The notes under the pieces: model-generated
Databases searched by the model: none
What the model saw: only the letters and a program-made list of their open reading frames with translations
What the model was told of the DNA's origin: nothing
Shown here: piece by piece, positions 1-11,824 of the stretch
How the letters are laid out: every line of letters starts with the position of its first letter
How positions within the stretch are numbered: position 1 is the stretch's first letter
Assembly (NCBI RefSeq): GCF_036884655.1
Contig: NC_088340.1
Coordinates: forward strand, 30,690,001-30,754,000
From: Musa acuminata AAA Group
Taxonomy: Eukaryota > Streptophyta > Magnoliopsida > Zingiberales > Musaceae
Length of the DNA stretch: 64,000 bases
Direction of reading: 5' to 3'
Program-made: the position numbers and the translations under genes

Positions 1-405
1 CTTTCTAAAACATCAAGTCAAATAATAAAAAACTCATGTAACAAAGTTAAAATTACATGTCGACCGTGGACTCGTTAAAAGATACAACATTATAATGTGT
101 GTATGATATGACATAACCAGATCGATCGAAGTTAAGATCGTAAAAGCAACATTCTCTTGCTTAAAGTGAGCAAAACGCATCCTCATACTACATCGATGGA
201 GAAGCCATCTCTCCAATATCAATTGCTCGAAGATGACGCTGCATTCACTTGAACTAATCAGCACTCAGAAGCCACTCGGCACTTGGAATGCAAAATACTC
301 AAATCAATTTTATTTTTATTTTCTTTGAGATGGTTTGCATGAGAAATATTTTATTCAGATTCACAGTACAATTTGGGTCTCCTTAACTTTGAATTGTTTC
401 TTCTT
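1..405. other. 3' flank of the KCS gene
   Basis: AT-rich DNA downstream of the KCS stop codon. It probably contains the 3' UTR and polyadenylation region of that minus-strand gene. No coding signal or repeat is recognised. Confidence 0.5.
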
Positions 406-2009
406 CTACGTCCTAATAGCTTCCACCCTGGGCACACGCACCGGGAACTCATGAATCTCCTCCATCCACGGATTCTTCTCCTTGGCCGGATTGATGGTCC
501 TCAATGCACGCCACACAGCGCTGTTACACTTGAACCCCGAGCCGAAGGCGATCTGCCATGTCCGGTCTCCTTTCTTTATCCTCCCTTTGGCCTCCGAGTA
601 AGCCAGCTCGTACCACAGCGAGCTGCTCGACGTGTTGCCGAACCGGTACAGCGTCATCCTCGACGGTTCCATGTGCCGGTCCGTCAACTCCAGACTCTTC
701 TCCACCTCGTCCAGCACGGCCCTCCCTCCCGCGTGCACGCAGAAGTGTTCGAACGCGAGCTTAAAGTCCGGAATGTACGAAGGGATCCTCATCCTCAATG
801 CACGTCTCGCCACCAGATTGAAGACGAAGAGTAGCTGCTCCGACAACGGCAGGACCAGCGGCCCGAGGGCGGTGATGTTGGCCTTCAGAGCATCGCCGGC
901 CACCTTCATGAGGTCCTTGGAGAGCGCGACGCCGACTTTGCCCTCGTCGTCCTCGTGCTGGAAGACGCAGTTGTAGGAGCTTTCGTCCGCGCCTTTGTGG
1001 GTGCGGACGGTGTGTATGAGCTGGTACTTGGAGCGGCGGTGGCCGGCGCTGCGGTTGGTGAGGAGGACGGCGGCGCAGCCGACGCGGAACAGGCAGTTGG
1101 GCACGAGCATGGAGCGATTGTTCCCGAAGTACCAGTTGAGGGTGATGTTCTCCGTGCTCACGACCAAGGCGTTGGAATTCCTGTGTACCTGTTGGATTCG
1201 GATGCGCATATTAGCTCTGCAAGCTGCGAATTCAGAGGAGCTCAGCAGAGTCGGGAGACTAACTAAACCTGGAGGAGTTGCTTCGCGAGATCTATGGAGA
1301 TGAGTCCTGCGCTGCAACCCATCCCACCGAGGTTGTAGCTTTGGATGTTGCCCCTGAGCTTGTAGTGGTTGACCACCATGGCGGATAGGGAGGGCGTGGG
1401 ATTGAAGAGGCTGCAATTCACGATCAGGATGTCGATGTCCTTCGCCTTCACGCCGGTCTTCTGCAGCAGCTCGTCGATGGCCCCGAACATCACCATCTCG
1501 GCCTCCTTCCTCGCCTCCGCCATGCACAGCTTGGGCGGCGTCTCGAACATCGCCTCCGGGAAGTACGTCGACTGCCCCAGCCCCGACCTCTCCAGTATCT
1601 TCTTCTGGAACGCCAGGTTGTCGTCGGTGAAGATGCCGGTGCGCGCCGAGTGCTCCACGAAGAACTCGCGGGTGCACTTGAGGGCGCAGCTGGGCTTGTA
1701 GCACGCGAAGTCGACGAGGTAGACAGGGCGGGGCCCCTTCATGAAGAGGAGGGTGGCGAGGAACACCATAAGGGCGTAGCAGAGGACGAGGGTCGCCGGG
1801 TTGCTCCGAAGGGAGTCCCGGAGCAGGAGCAGGTCACCGAAGGTGAGGCTGGCGAGGCGTGTGGAGACGACGGCGAGGGCGGGGAGCAGGAGAAGATACA
1901 GGGAGTAGGAGATGAGGTAATGGTATCCCAGCTTGACGAGCTTGAGATTGACGGTGTGCTGCAGGGGAGCTGCTGAGACTTGTGGGGAGTCGGAGTTTTC
2001 GCCCGACAT
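406..2009 (-). CDS. KCS: 3-ketoacyl-CoA synthase, KCS11-like (very-long-chain fatty acid elongation)
   Basis: Condensing enzyme of the ER fatty acid elongase; it adds malonyl-CoA to long-chain acyl-CoA for waxes and VLCFAs. Exon 1 is 1269..2009 and exon 2 is 406..1188, with an 80-bp GT-AG intron (1189..1268) in phase 0. The product is 507 aa, close to the ~509 aa of Arabidopsis KCS11. Two N-terminal membrane segments (about residues 30-55 and 70-90) precede the FAE1/KCS domain. The catalytic Cys lies in GGMGCSAG (about residue 232), the His in the [13 protein letters not shown] block and the Asn in RFGNTSSSS. The C-terminus [12 protein letters not shown] is KCS11-like. An in-frame ATG at 2120 would add 37 residues (544 aa); I prefer 2009 because of family length. 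The 5' half is strongly GC-rich, typical of monocot genes. Family assignment is very secure, the exact paralogue less so. Confidence 0.95.
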
Positions 2010-2421
2010 GACTGCAAATTTTGCCCAGCTCGGCAGAAGCGCAAATAGCAGATCAGGTTTGAGGTAGAAGAAGAGTCTAGGAGGAGAAGCTTTGATGGGA
2101 GGTGGGGAATGGAATGCCACTGCAAACGATATGGCTTGAGAGATTTAAAGCAGAGAGAGAGAGAAGGTTAGAGGATGCAACTGCCCCAGCGACTTACTTG
2201 CATTCAACCATGTAGATCTGACGGCTAAAGCTTGGCATTCATTTCCACAGTTGGATGTCGATATAGCGGTCACAAATCGCAATAGTGACAAAAGTACCGC
2301 CAGATCATTCAGAGCGGACAAGTAATGGCGGCCACCATTTCTATCTTCAATTTTAAGATAATGAAGTTTCATCTACTTTAATTTATTTATTTTTTTCTTT
2401 TGAAATAAATAAATAAATAAA

Positions 2422-2425
<4 letters not shown>

Positions 2426-2469
<44 letters not shown>
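2426..2469. repeat. (TA)n microsatellite
   Basis: Uninterrupted TA dinucleotide run of about 44 bp, in the distal upstream region of the KCS gene. It is followed by a shorter TA run near 2532-2550. The rest of 2500..3870 is AT-rich with no recognised feature. Confidence 0.9.
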
Positions 2470-2471
<2 letters not shown>

Positions 2472-3879
2472 AAAGTAATCCGTCACATAAAGCTTTTAAC
2501 ATAACATATCTCAAACATTGATCGGATAATATTATATATATATATATAATCATTAGACACTCATGTTAAAAATTTTACTTACATAAAAATGCTCAACAAG
2601 CTTATCACATTTTGATCTCAAAGCTGCACATATTGGTTGGATCAGGTAAAATTAGAAAACTTAATGATACATCTTAGTCTAATTTTGATGGTTTATATGT
2701 TACACCAAGACAAATTATAGAAACTAATTAACCAGAAATTCAATCAAAATCATTGTACTCAAAAGAAATTTTCAACAATTTCACACTGCCTTTTTCTTCC
2801 TTTTTATAATAATAGAGGGTTTGTTTCTCTGGAAAAAATAGTCCTTGATTTAACCACACAACACAACAACAAGATTGCAACAATACACAACAATAAGATC
2901 ATTCCTTAACGACCATATGTTTACTAGTAAACTCGATCCCTTTCTTCCATTATTCGATCGGAGCGTTGGAGGTCGCCAAGAATTGAAGCATACAAGCTAT
3001 GTGGAGAAGGCGTGCATGCAGGGGATTAAGCTGGCTTCTCTTGCCTTCCTCTCAGAATTGGTTGGTTGGGTGGTTGTTCTCCCCCAACAACACTTTCTAT
3101 TGCCCTCACCGTGTCTGAATCATTTCTCTTGCTGCTCCAACCCATTCCAGTTTTGTATGCTGGCAATGTATTTCTTGGTTGGTAGAGTGTTCTTTGACAC
3201 ATGCTGTGCATTTCCCTGGAAACAATTATAATCTTTTGTAAATTGATAGTTATAGGCAAAAACAGATACTGTAGGTACAACTGTTGGGATACTTGCATGT
3301 ATAATTGCTACCTAACTATAACTAAGTTAGAGCAGAGATGACTAATGGTCAAGGACAAGGCAATATATGATAGAAAAAGAGGTATTGTAAGCCCAGCAGC
3401 ATAAGAGTTTAGTTGCATGTACACATGCCGCAAATGACTTGCATGCCATAATCAAGCATTTACACATGGACTAAAAGACTGCCAAGAACTCCCAAAATGA
3501 ACCAAGAACTGAAAGTGACAAGTGTCATGAGATATGATTCACGTTGGGCATCCTACCTTTCTGATCAACTAAGTCCTTTCTTGTGATAATTGTGTGATCG
3601 ATGTGTTTAACAGAGTCATTGAAGAGGTTTTTGACATCCAACATATAGTAGTGTATCTTCTTCATAAGAGGGAGAATAATAAGAACAGGTTTTGACCAAC
3701 ATCTCTCTGGTAAGCTTTCTTGTAATTCCAGAATCGTTGAAGTCATACCTTAAATGAGAACAGATGGCACCTTTGGTGGGAGCAAAAGATGGTCAGCTAT
3801 GCATGCTTGGTCTCCAAGGTGTTCTGCGGATGGTTCAACTACTTCCATACAAAAATAACCTGCACCAATTCAACAGGGA

Positions 3880-5331
3880 TTGGAAGAAAAATTAGGATTT
3901 CAAAGCAGCGGCTGGATGATCAAATCTCTTGTAAGGAGAGGCATTAACATCTGGATTATCTTCCAATACTCTTAAAAGCTAATATGTTGCTTGTGGTTCT
4001 CTCACGATTGAAGAGCCACAATTTAAGTTCAGAGTAAAGCCAACCGAATATTTAAAAAGATTTTATTAGAAACTATAATATTAGCGGTATAAGGATCTAG
4101 TGAGTGTCTCAGATTAATGCTAGTGGTACGATGAGAGGTAGAAAAAAACCTAAAATGACTTTAATAAAAACTATGAATAAAGATCAAAGTACTCTGAACT
4201 TAAGTAAACATATGACTCTTTATAAATCTTAATGGGGGCAAAAGATCCACATAGTCGATCCCAAATAGTTGAGACTTATGACTTTGTTGTTGTTACCTAG
4301 AGTAAAACCAGTAATCTTCACTGAATTAACATATTTCACTTCATGAACATTTTCAACTTATGTAAATGCATTTTTAAGAGCGGAATGAACAACGGTATCA
4401 GGTTGAATCTTAAAGCGAACATTTTGTTAAAATGATCTTCTGCCATTTGTAATTTGCCAAGCTTAGCAAAGCTAGTCATTACCTGAATACAGAATGCAGC
4501 CACTTTGCAAACCTCCCTCTTGCAGTTTTTTTGATATAGCTCACTGCTCTATGAGGTAGTTCAGCAGTGATATAGTCTGTATTAAAGAACCATAAGTCCA
4601 CTTTTTTGACACAATTGCCATGCCATCAAACTTTTCACCAGCCTTAATGCAGTCCACTCGTGTCCTTTAAGCCTTTATCATCAAATTTATTTAACACACA
4701 ACAGTCAGCTTTTGCCTGGATAAGCAACAAGAAGAAGCTTTTTTACAATCATTTGTCATGAACTTTTCAAACCAAGACCACCATTTGTCAATCCTATCCA
4801 CATTTATGTACATCGTAGTCAAAGCTGGTTGTGTGTACTCATCCAGCAAACTTCCTTGCTTGTAGAGATCACTCAACCAAACATCATTCACGCCTTCTTT
4901 TGCAGTAAGCACTAACAAACATACCATAAGTGGAGTTCATGAGCATTATCCTGTTGGATCGCATCTCCAGGCTGACCCAACAAGATCCAATTTTTGAGCT
5001 TCCTCGTGACAATAAACGTGACATTGTAGTATAATCACGTCGAGTTCATAATATCCCTTTCTCTTTAAACCGATTAAAGATCTCTAGAGCCCTTTTCCCA
5101 CACCGTATGCGCTTTTAGAATCATAGTCATCGTCCTCTCCTCGCTGTTGAGGCCCTCTTCCCAAGGCCTCATCAAGATCTTCAGAAGTTTCCAGCGTTGC
5201 AAGACCGACCTGATGAACCTGCCGTAGGAAACCGACTTCGACAATTTCTTGACTTCCGTTTTCACACGCAAAGCTTCGCCATCAACACTTGAATCCACGC
5301 TTTGTTGCTGATGGAGGAACAAAGTTACCAA
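3880..5331 (-). pseudogene. Degenerate PPR protein gene, At3g23020 type
   Basis: Reading the minus strand from 5331 down, several frames line up in order with the P-class PPR protein At3g23020 as I remember it. The blocks are a region with RPWEEGLNSEERT (near 5160), one with GYYELDV followed by NSTYG (5040-4930), LLDEYTQPALTTMYINV with WSWFEKF (4850-4770), and SFAKLGKLQMAEDHFNKM (about 4480-4430) followed by QPDTVVHSALKNAFT in another frame. A last block, EDNPDVNAS, lies near 3960 beyond an inserted LINE. Frames shift repeatedly, stops occur, and several repeats between the blocks are missing, so this is a dead copy. The functional family acts in organellar RNA metabolism. The outer limits are approximate. 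Confidence 0.7.
4043..4298 (+). mobile_element. 5'-truncated LINE 3' end inserted in the PPR pseudogene
   Basis: A 256-bp insert flanked by near-perfect 12-bp direct repeats (agagtaaagcca at 4031..4042 and agagtaaaacca at 4299..4310). The plus strand ends in a short TTG-repeat tail (4284..4294). Before the tail it reads as the degenerate C-terminus of a plant LINE ORF2, with an RGRKKPKMT-like block and then a KIHIVDP-like block. Target duplication, 5' truncation and simple tail together fit target-primed reverse transcription. Confidence 0.65.
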
Positions 5332-5639
5332 AAAACTCGGCTTCCGCCTTTCCTATGGCTCAGAAACCCCAGCAGCGTTCGGCGTTGCTAAAATCCGACT
5401 CCCCAACATGCCAGGTCTACTGGCCCGATTTCAGCAAAACGTACAGATACGGAGGAAGATAACAACAAAACAAATCGATTCTTCAGCTATGAACATCGCC
5501 TTCTGAACCCGAACAAAAAGTGCAGAACCCCGAAGCCGAAGAAGACTCACCGTACTCTTCCTATCGCGGGATTCCAAGGCCGTACGCCTGCAACCCTCGT
5601 CTTCCCGGAGGAGCCGTCGAAGTGCACTGCAATTTATCG

Positions 5640-6360
5640 TGCCTGATCCGAGACCGACCAAACTAATAACGGGCTCAGCCCGGTTTAGGGCCCAGTTAAT
5701 TACAAGCCCTTATCGGATTGGATTTGAACGCGACGGAGTTAATAACGAGCCCGTCTCCGGCCTAACTAATCACAAGTCTTCACAGGATCTTTTGCGGTTC
5801 ACCAAACCCCAACCGATCTTAGTTGGTCGAGCCGCTTAGTAGGTATTTGAACGAGTCACGAAACCCAAATTGGGCCTGTTCGTCTCGAATTGGTTCCTAG
5901 CTTGATCTCGGTTTGATTGTAGATTCCCGGCTTCACCAAACCCAATCGGTCTGTGGTGCCTGTTCGCCTAGAATCGGATCCATGCCCGATTTCGTTAATA
6001 ACGGGCAGGACCCGTTTCGAAGCCTAGTTAAGTACGAGCGCCCCGTCAGATATTGGACTTCGACCCTGGGCGCCGGGTAACCGAAGTGGCCAACCGTTCT
6101 CCGACGGACGCTGTAGCCGGCGGGTGCTAGCAGCAGCTCTCCTTCTCACCCTCGTGCGCCGTCTTGTAGTGCTTTATCTTAGCTTCTCCAGAGACCCTCA
6201 CTGGTAGAGTCACGGTCGGCGGAGGAGGATTCTAGTCGCCAGTGTGTGGAGTAGGGTGAGTGCGGCGAAGAGCCCCTGCGACAGAGAAGTAGACGAGGAC
6301 GAAGGTTTCGACGGTGAGTGGATCCTTCCTTAGTGGTGGAGTATATGGTTTTGTCCCTCT
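5640..6360. promoter_or_regulatory. GC-rich promoter-like/5' leader region
   Basis: A GC-rich island in AT-rich surroundings without a convincing ORF. Two diverged copies of a ~70-bp unit (5661..5735 and 5993..6064, each with the core taataacggg) lie about 330 bp apart. A possible splice donor of GTGAGTGG type lies near 6311. It could be the promoter and non-coding first exon of the plus-strand gene whose 3' exons are at 12.7-14.3 kb, but that link is inference. Confidence 0.3.
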
Positions 6361-8769
6361 GATTTCGGCAAATAATAACCTTCCTCGTCTGCGATGTAGG
6401 CGCGGCTCATTTAGGGTTTCTCTAGCGACTGCTGAGTTATTACTGAAATCATATAGTATCGAGTGTCACTTAGTGTGAGATATAATGTTTAGACATGATT
6501 TTGATGGAGAAGGAATGAACAAAACATGGGGACTATGTGAGTGGAGAACCTTTCTGTTCTAGTCTGAATTTTCTGTCATCTTCTTTAATGATCCAGAGAT
6601 GATTAAGAAACAAAGTGAAGGAATTTAGAACAAGGATAACAATGTAAATCTGAGACGGAAAAGCAGACATCATTTGGTGTTAGGTGTATTTTTTAATATC
6701 TTGCTGCTGAGTCAAACATAGAAAGGATAATTTCAAGTTTGAAAATGATATGTTGAGTTCAACTTAATTTTACTACAAATTGCAATACTTATATGACTCC
6801 AGGATAAGAAGTTATAGGACTTGGAACTCAACATTGATCTTCCATAGCTTAACAAATTTGGACCGTGACAAAACTGGCTGCTGATCATGTAACTATCTTG
6901 ACTTCACGTCGATGTCAAATCTGATATCAGTGTGTTTAGGATAAGTTTTTAAGTACAACTAGATGCATATGGTTTGGTTTTTCTGTATTTGCTTGAACTC
7001 CAAACTATGCTAGAAAGAGTATGGGAAATTGGGTTGTCAAATTATGTGCTCTAATCAATGTCTTTATAATATATAGCAAGCTTTGAAGTTTTGGATACAA
7101 GACCCATACCAGGACAGGTCCAGTTTGTAATGACACACAGTAAGGCCGAGGCAGAGGCAGAAGAGGAAGACAAGTATCAAAACTAGGCAAGCAGTCTGAT
7201 AATGGCTGAGGCGAGTGATGGCGTGAGGCACAAGAAAGTAAACAAGGCTGCGGACATGTCACCCTAAGCCTGCTGTTCGTTTAAAAAAAAGAGGGGAGAC
7301 CAGACCACCCAAAAAGGGTGGTCCATGTGCCAGTTCCAATTAGGACCGGAATATACCATCAAATACATGCCAATCCAGGTGAAATTAGAAACCGTAATTT
7401 GTAGTATATGTTGGTCAATTAGCAGTGTTATTTATCATGAGGAGCCTGTCATATAATCTCATACAATTTGCCATAAAGAATTCCTCTAGGATATTATGCT
7501 TCTTGAAGACGTGGCCAGAATGTCTATTCTTTTGATGCCACTGACTACATTTGACACTGCTACAGAAGAAATAAGTGGAACCTTGCTTTTCTAACTTGAT
7601 ACTCGAGTTCCTTGCACTCATATTATGAAGTTCTGCTATCACTTCTTTAAGTTCTTTATATGTAGGAATCTAAATTTAATGTGTGACACTGTATTCAGCA
7701 AAATATTCTCTATAAGAATTGTGCACTTTACCAGAAGTCCTTGGTGCTGGGTGACACATTCTATATTGGTATAATACTAACTACATGCATAATTCATCAC
7801 AAAGGCCAAGCCAACACAACATTACACTGGCATGATACTTGTAGCAGCCAACACACCTCCTGTTGTAACCGACTTGCACCATGCTGGCACATAACCCATA
7901 CCCACACGAGCAATGCCATGAAACAAATATGTGTAGCTAAGCAGAAAGGATATGAGCTTCATTAAAACTATTACTATTCTCTATTATAGTGACTGTGTAT
8001 TCTTTTGACTCATTCTATACCTGCATGCCATCATGAACACTATTCGATGCATGTCATTGTTTTGCTGAGCTTTGCTTAAGCCATGTTTTCTATGGCACAA
8101 TGATTCCCTGTATCCGAGGAATCAACATGGTCGTACAAAATTGATTTTCATCCAATAGGATATTATTTAATTAAAGGATGTAATTCTTTTTTATTATTTC
8201 CTTTTGCAACATCATTATAATATTTGACATTTTTAGGCCTTCAAGTTGTTTTTCAGTAGTGTTATGTTCATGAAGCTAGATACTAGGTCTTCATGTTGAA
8301 ACACATTGAGGAAGGAGAAACGGTCTTCTATATTCTCACTCAGGAGATCGACTCTGTGAATGAACAACATGAAACCTTGTGCTTCCTCTTCATATAATGT
8401 CATTTCTCTCTTAATCTCATTCAACTATTTCCACTAGGATGAGATTTGGTTAGGACATCATAGGTTGTCAATCATTGCCAGCTGCATTGTGTATCTTATA
8501 TAGTTTACTGTGCTGAATCTTGTGCCATGACTTAATCATATGGCTTTGTGATTTGAGTACTGTTATTTTAAACTTTGCAGATGATGTTTGTATATCTAAC
8601 ATAACCCATATATTTGACCAAAGGGATCAAACTTGAAATTAGTTTGGTCTATCAGAAGGTCAAGAATAATTATACCATTATAGATCACACATGATGTTCA
8701 AACTAAAACTTAAAGGTAGGGAAGCTTGCTTAGCCAATTAATTGGCATTTAGACACAATACTGTGGCAG
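6361..8769. other. Uncharacterised stretch, probably intronic or intergenic
   Basis: About 2.4 kb of AT-rich sequence. No ORF longer than 90 codons, known domain, or terminal-repeat structure was recognised. It may be intron of the unidentified plus-strand gene downstream. Confidence 0.4.
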
Positions 8770-8774
8770 CATAG

Positions 8775-9057
8775 TATTAGGATCCCTTTATTTTCTGAGC
8801 TTTAAAAAATATTTTATTGAGTTTGTTTAGTTCAATAAGAGTCGGATAGGGGTTTATTTGATATTTATTTATTATTAAGAGTCCAAGTCCTGGTGGACTC
8901 TCGGTAGAACTCTATAAATAGGGATGTATTTGTTTCTTTTCAACAAGCAATGAAATATAATTTCAGTCTTTTGACAAACCCTAGGAGGCCGATCCTCTTG
9001 AAGTGATCATCCTCTTTTCTCCCCTTCCTTCTATGATAAAACCCTAGGGCCTTATCA
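8775..9057 (+). repeat. 5' LTR of the gag-protease element
   Basis: A 283-bp repeat that starts TATTAGGATCCC (the TG end has mutated to TA) and ends TTATCA. It has a TATA-like box (ctataaatag) near 8915. It carries one copy of a 27-bp unit (8983..9009) that is present three times in the 3' LTR. Confidence 0.88.
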
Positions 9058-9872
9058 TTTGATATCAGAGTAGCGATCCTCGGCGTTCTCACTGCAATTT
9101 CTCACAACACCTGTCGCAGTTATCATCATCTCAAAAAAGAAAAAAAGGAAAGAAAGAAAGAAGTTGTAACATCCCATTAGTCCCTCATCGTAAGTGGGCA
9201 ATGTGTATGATTGGCTTATATGGGTTTGATGAGTGTACTACGTTAACTCCTACTTAAGCATTTTGGTCCGTGGTTGAAGGACCAAAATGAAGTTATTAGC
9301 CAGTTGGCTCATCAGACTCGGGTCGCGACAGAAGTCGGCAACCACATCCTTCTTGAGTGAGAAAGAAGCCCAGCCAAAGTCCCTGCGGCCACCACAGTCG
9401 CTGTAGCCACCGCGACTGCCGATTGCCACCATCGCCACTGCTGCTTCCCGGCTAGCGAGCCAAAAAAAAGTCCCCTTCTGCGATACGGCAGAAACAAAGC
9501 ACTCTCTACTGGCGCAGTTGCCGATTGCCATCACCTCTTCCTCTTCTCCACCGACATCAACAACAACCGCCGATTGCCATCACCACTTCCTCTCCTCCAT
9601 CGGCATTGATAATAGAGCATCCTCTGCTACCGCAGTTGTCCGACCCCACACAGCGATAGAAATAGAGCAGCAACCTTTCCTCCTTGTAGCGACCACAGCA
9701 AGCCTTCACGTCGCCCTCGGCGTCCGCTTCCTTGGCAACCTCGCGTTCCCTTACGCCCTCAACGTTGCCCTGGGCCAAATTTCACAACAGCTGCACCGAA
9801 TAGTACAGTACTGATGCCCTTGACCTGACACCAAAAACAGGAGTTAGAGATTACAGATCTACAGTCTTACAC

Positions 9873-11034
9873 AATGGCTACCGACAACTCAGTGAAAGCC
9901 CGATTAGAAGCCTTAGAAACTAGAATTGAGAGCCAACTGTAAGAAACCCATAACGATTTTAAAAAGAGTCTATTAGAGAGCTTTTGCAAGTTTCAACAAG
10001 ATGCAAGTTCAAGTCTTACATTGAATCGATATGGAAACACAGGAAAAAGGAACCAAGAATAGGACACAAGCTACCCATGCATGAAGGTGGAATTCCCAAG
10101 ATAGGAAAATGAAGATCCGACCATCTGGATTTCTAGAGCAGAGAAATTTTTCCATTTTCATAGAACTCCAGAAGAATCCAAGGTGGAAATAGCTTCAATC
10201 CAACTAGATGGGGATGCAATAAAATGGTATGATTGGTACGAAACTTGCTATGGGGTTCTCTCGTGGGAGCAATTCAAGATAGGGCTTCTCATTCACTTTG
10301 GACCATCTGAATATGAGAATGTTGATGGGTAGCTTGCTAAAATTCATCAGATTTCTACTGTGCTAGAATATCAGAACAGATTTGATCGATTGTCAAATCA
10401 AGCCAGAGACTGGTCCGAACGACAACTAGTGGGAACATTTATTGAAGGACTTAATCCAAATATCCGATGTGAAGTCAAAGCTCACCAATCCTGCACTCTG
10501 ACAGCTGCAATCTCATTTGCATGTTTGCATGAGAAAAAAATCAGCAGGGAAAATCGTCGAAACAGAAGTGACAACAAACAGATGATCAGCAAGCCACCCC
10601 CCTCATCTATTCCCAACCGAAACCCTAACACTCAAAGACTAACCCGAGAAGAACTCAAGGAAAGATCAACGAAGGGTTTGTGTTGGCATTGTAATGAAAA
10701 GTGGAGTAAGGAGCACCGATGTAAACAAGGGCAACTTCTGATTATTGAACCAATTGGGGAGGAACTGAAAGCTAATAATGTGGACTCCGATCATGAAGGT
10801 ATGGATTCTGATGAAGATGTTGGACCTATCATACATACAGTGCATGCATTAGCCGACTACTCTAACCCACAAACTATGAAAGTTGGGGTAACTCTGGAAC
10901 ATCAGCATGTTACAGTTTTGATTGATACTGGTAGCACTAACAATTTTATGGACAGTAAGGTTGCTAATCGATTGGCCTACCACATTGAAGGTTATGACAA
11001 ATTCAAAGAAAAGTCGCTGATGGACGGATTTTAA
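9873..11034 (+). pseudogene. Retrotransposon gag and protease, interrupted by stops
   Basis: A Ty3/gypsy gag begins MATDNSVKARLEALETRIES at 9873 and carries stop codons near 9938, 10060 and 10330. The retrotrans-gag core runs through IWISRAEKFFHFHRTPE and VLEYQNRFDRLSNQARDW, then a zinc knuckle CWHCNEKWSKEHRCK. A pepsin-like retroviral protease follows with active site VLIDTGSTNNFM at about 10915. A downstream piece with the block VVLGIEWLSTLGDV lies in a shifted frame. The longest open part is 10360..11034 (about 224 codons). It cannot make a full polyprotein. Confidence 0.85.
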
Positions 11035-11482
11035 CTTGTGATAGCAAATATTCGAAGATAAAATTGATTATACAGGGCCAAGAGTTGCTTGTGGACTTCT
11101 TTTTGCTATCCTTGGAAGACTCCGAAGTGGTACTTGGAATTGAATGGCTATCAACCCTAGGTGATGTTTCTTGAAATTTTTCTAAACTAATCATGAAGTT
11201 TTTTATTAATGGAAAGCAAGTGATCCTAAAAGGAAGACGTGGAAGTAAGGTCACAACTGCCACTAGTCATCGGATGGAGAGGGTCCTTCAGAAAACTACA
11301 ATGACTACTACACCAAAAGGCCGACCAATTGCTTACACTATCAAGAAGTGGAGATCGTACTTATTTGATCAACGGGTTGTGATGCGTTGTAGATATCCTG
11401 TGATTGAAGTGCTGAAAGAGAAACTCTCCGAGTTTGATACTGCTCAGCCTTGAGGACAAGGTTGATTTGAAGGGGGAGGAAT

Positions 11483-11819
11483 TGTTAGGATCCCTTTATT
11501 TTTTTAGCTTTAAATAATATTTTATTGAGTTTGTTTAATTCAGTAAAAGTCGGATAGGGGTTTATTTGATATTTATTTATTATTAAGAGTCCAAGTCCTG
11601 GTAGACTCTAGGTGGAACTCTATAAATAGGGATGTATTTGTTTCTTTTCAACAAGCAATGAAATATAATTCCAATCTTTTGACAAGCCCTAGGAGGTCGA
11701 TCCTCTCAAAGTGATCAAGGAGGCCGATCCCCTCGAAGTGATCAAAGAGGCCGATCCCCTCGAAGTGATCATCTCCTTTTCTCCGCTTCCTTCTATGATA
11801 AAACCCTAGGGTCTTATCA
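11483..11819 (+). repeat. 3' LTR of the gag-protease element, with expanded 27-bp unit
   Basis: A 337-bp repeat that starts TGTTAGGATCCC and ends TTATCA. Three tandem 27-bp units (11691..11717, 11718..11744, 11745..11771) replace the single unit of the 5' LTR. This accounts exactly for the 54-bp length difference. Confidence 0.88.
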
Positions 11820-11824
11820 CATAG

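Larger units (their letters stand above)
8775..11819 (+). mobile_element. Non-autonomous Ty3/gypsy LTR element (gag-protease only)
   Basis: A complete insertion of 3045 bp bounded by the 5-bp duplication CATAG (8770..8774 and 11820..11824). The 5' LTR is 8775..9057 and the 3' LTR 11483..11819. A tRNA-Met-type primer site (TGATATCAGAGTA) starts about 9060, and a purine tract agggggaggaat precedes the 3' LTR. Internal coding covers gag and the aspartic protease only. The reverse transcriptase, RNase H and integrase are missing, and the protease region leads almost directly to the 3' end. It resembles the gag-only non-autonomous elements described from plants (TR-GAG). Confidence 0.88.

Noticed and set aside
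373..1303. Plus-strand ORFs of 100-150 codons at the KCS locus
   Set aside because: Antisense shadows of the GC-rich KCS exons, without family signatures.
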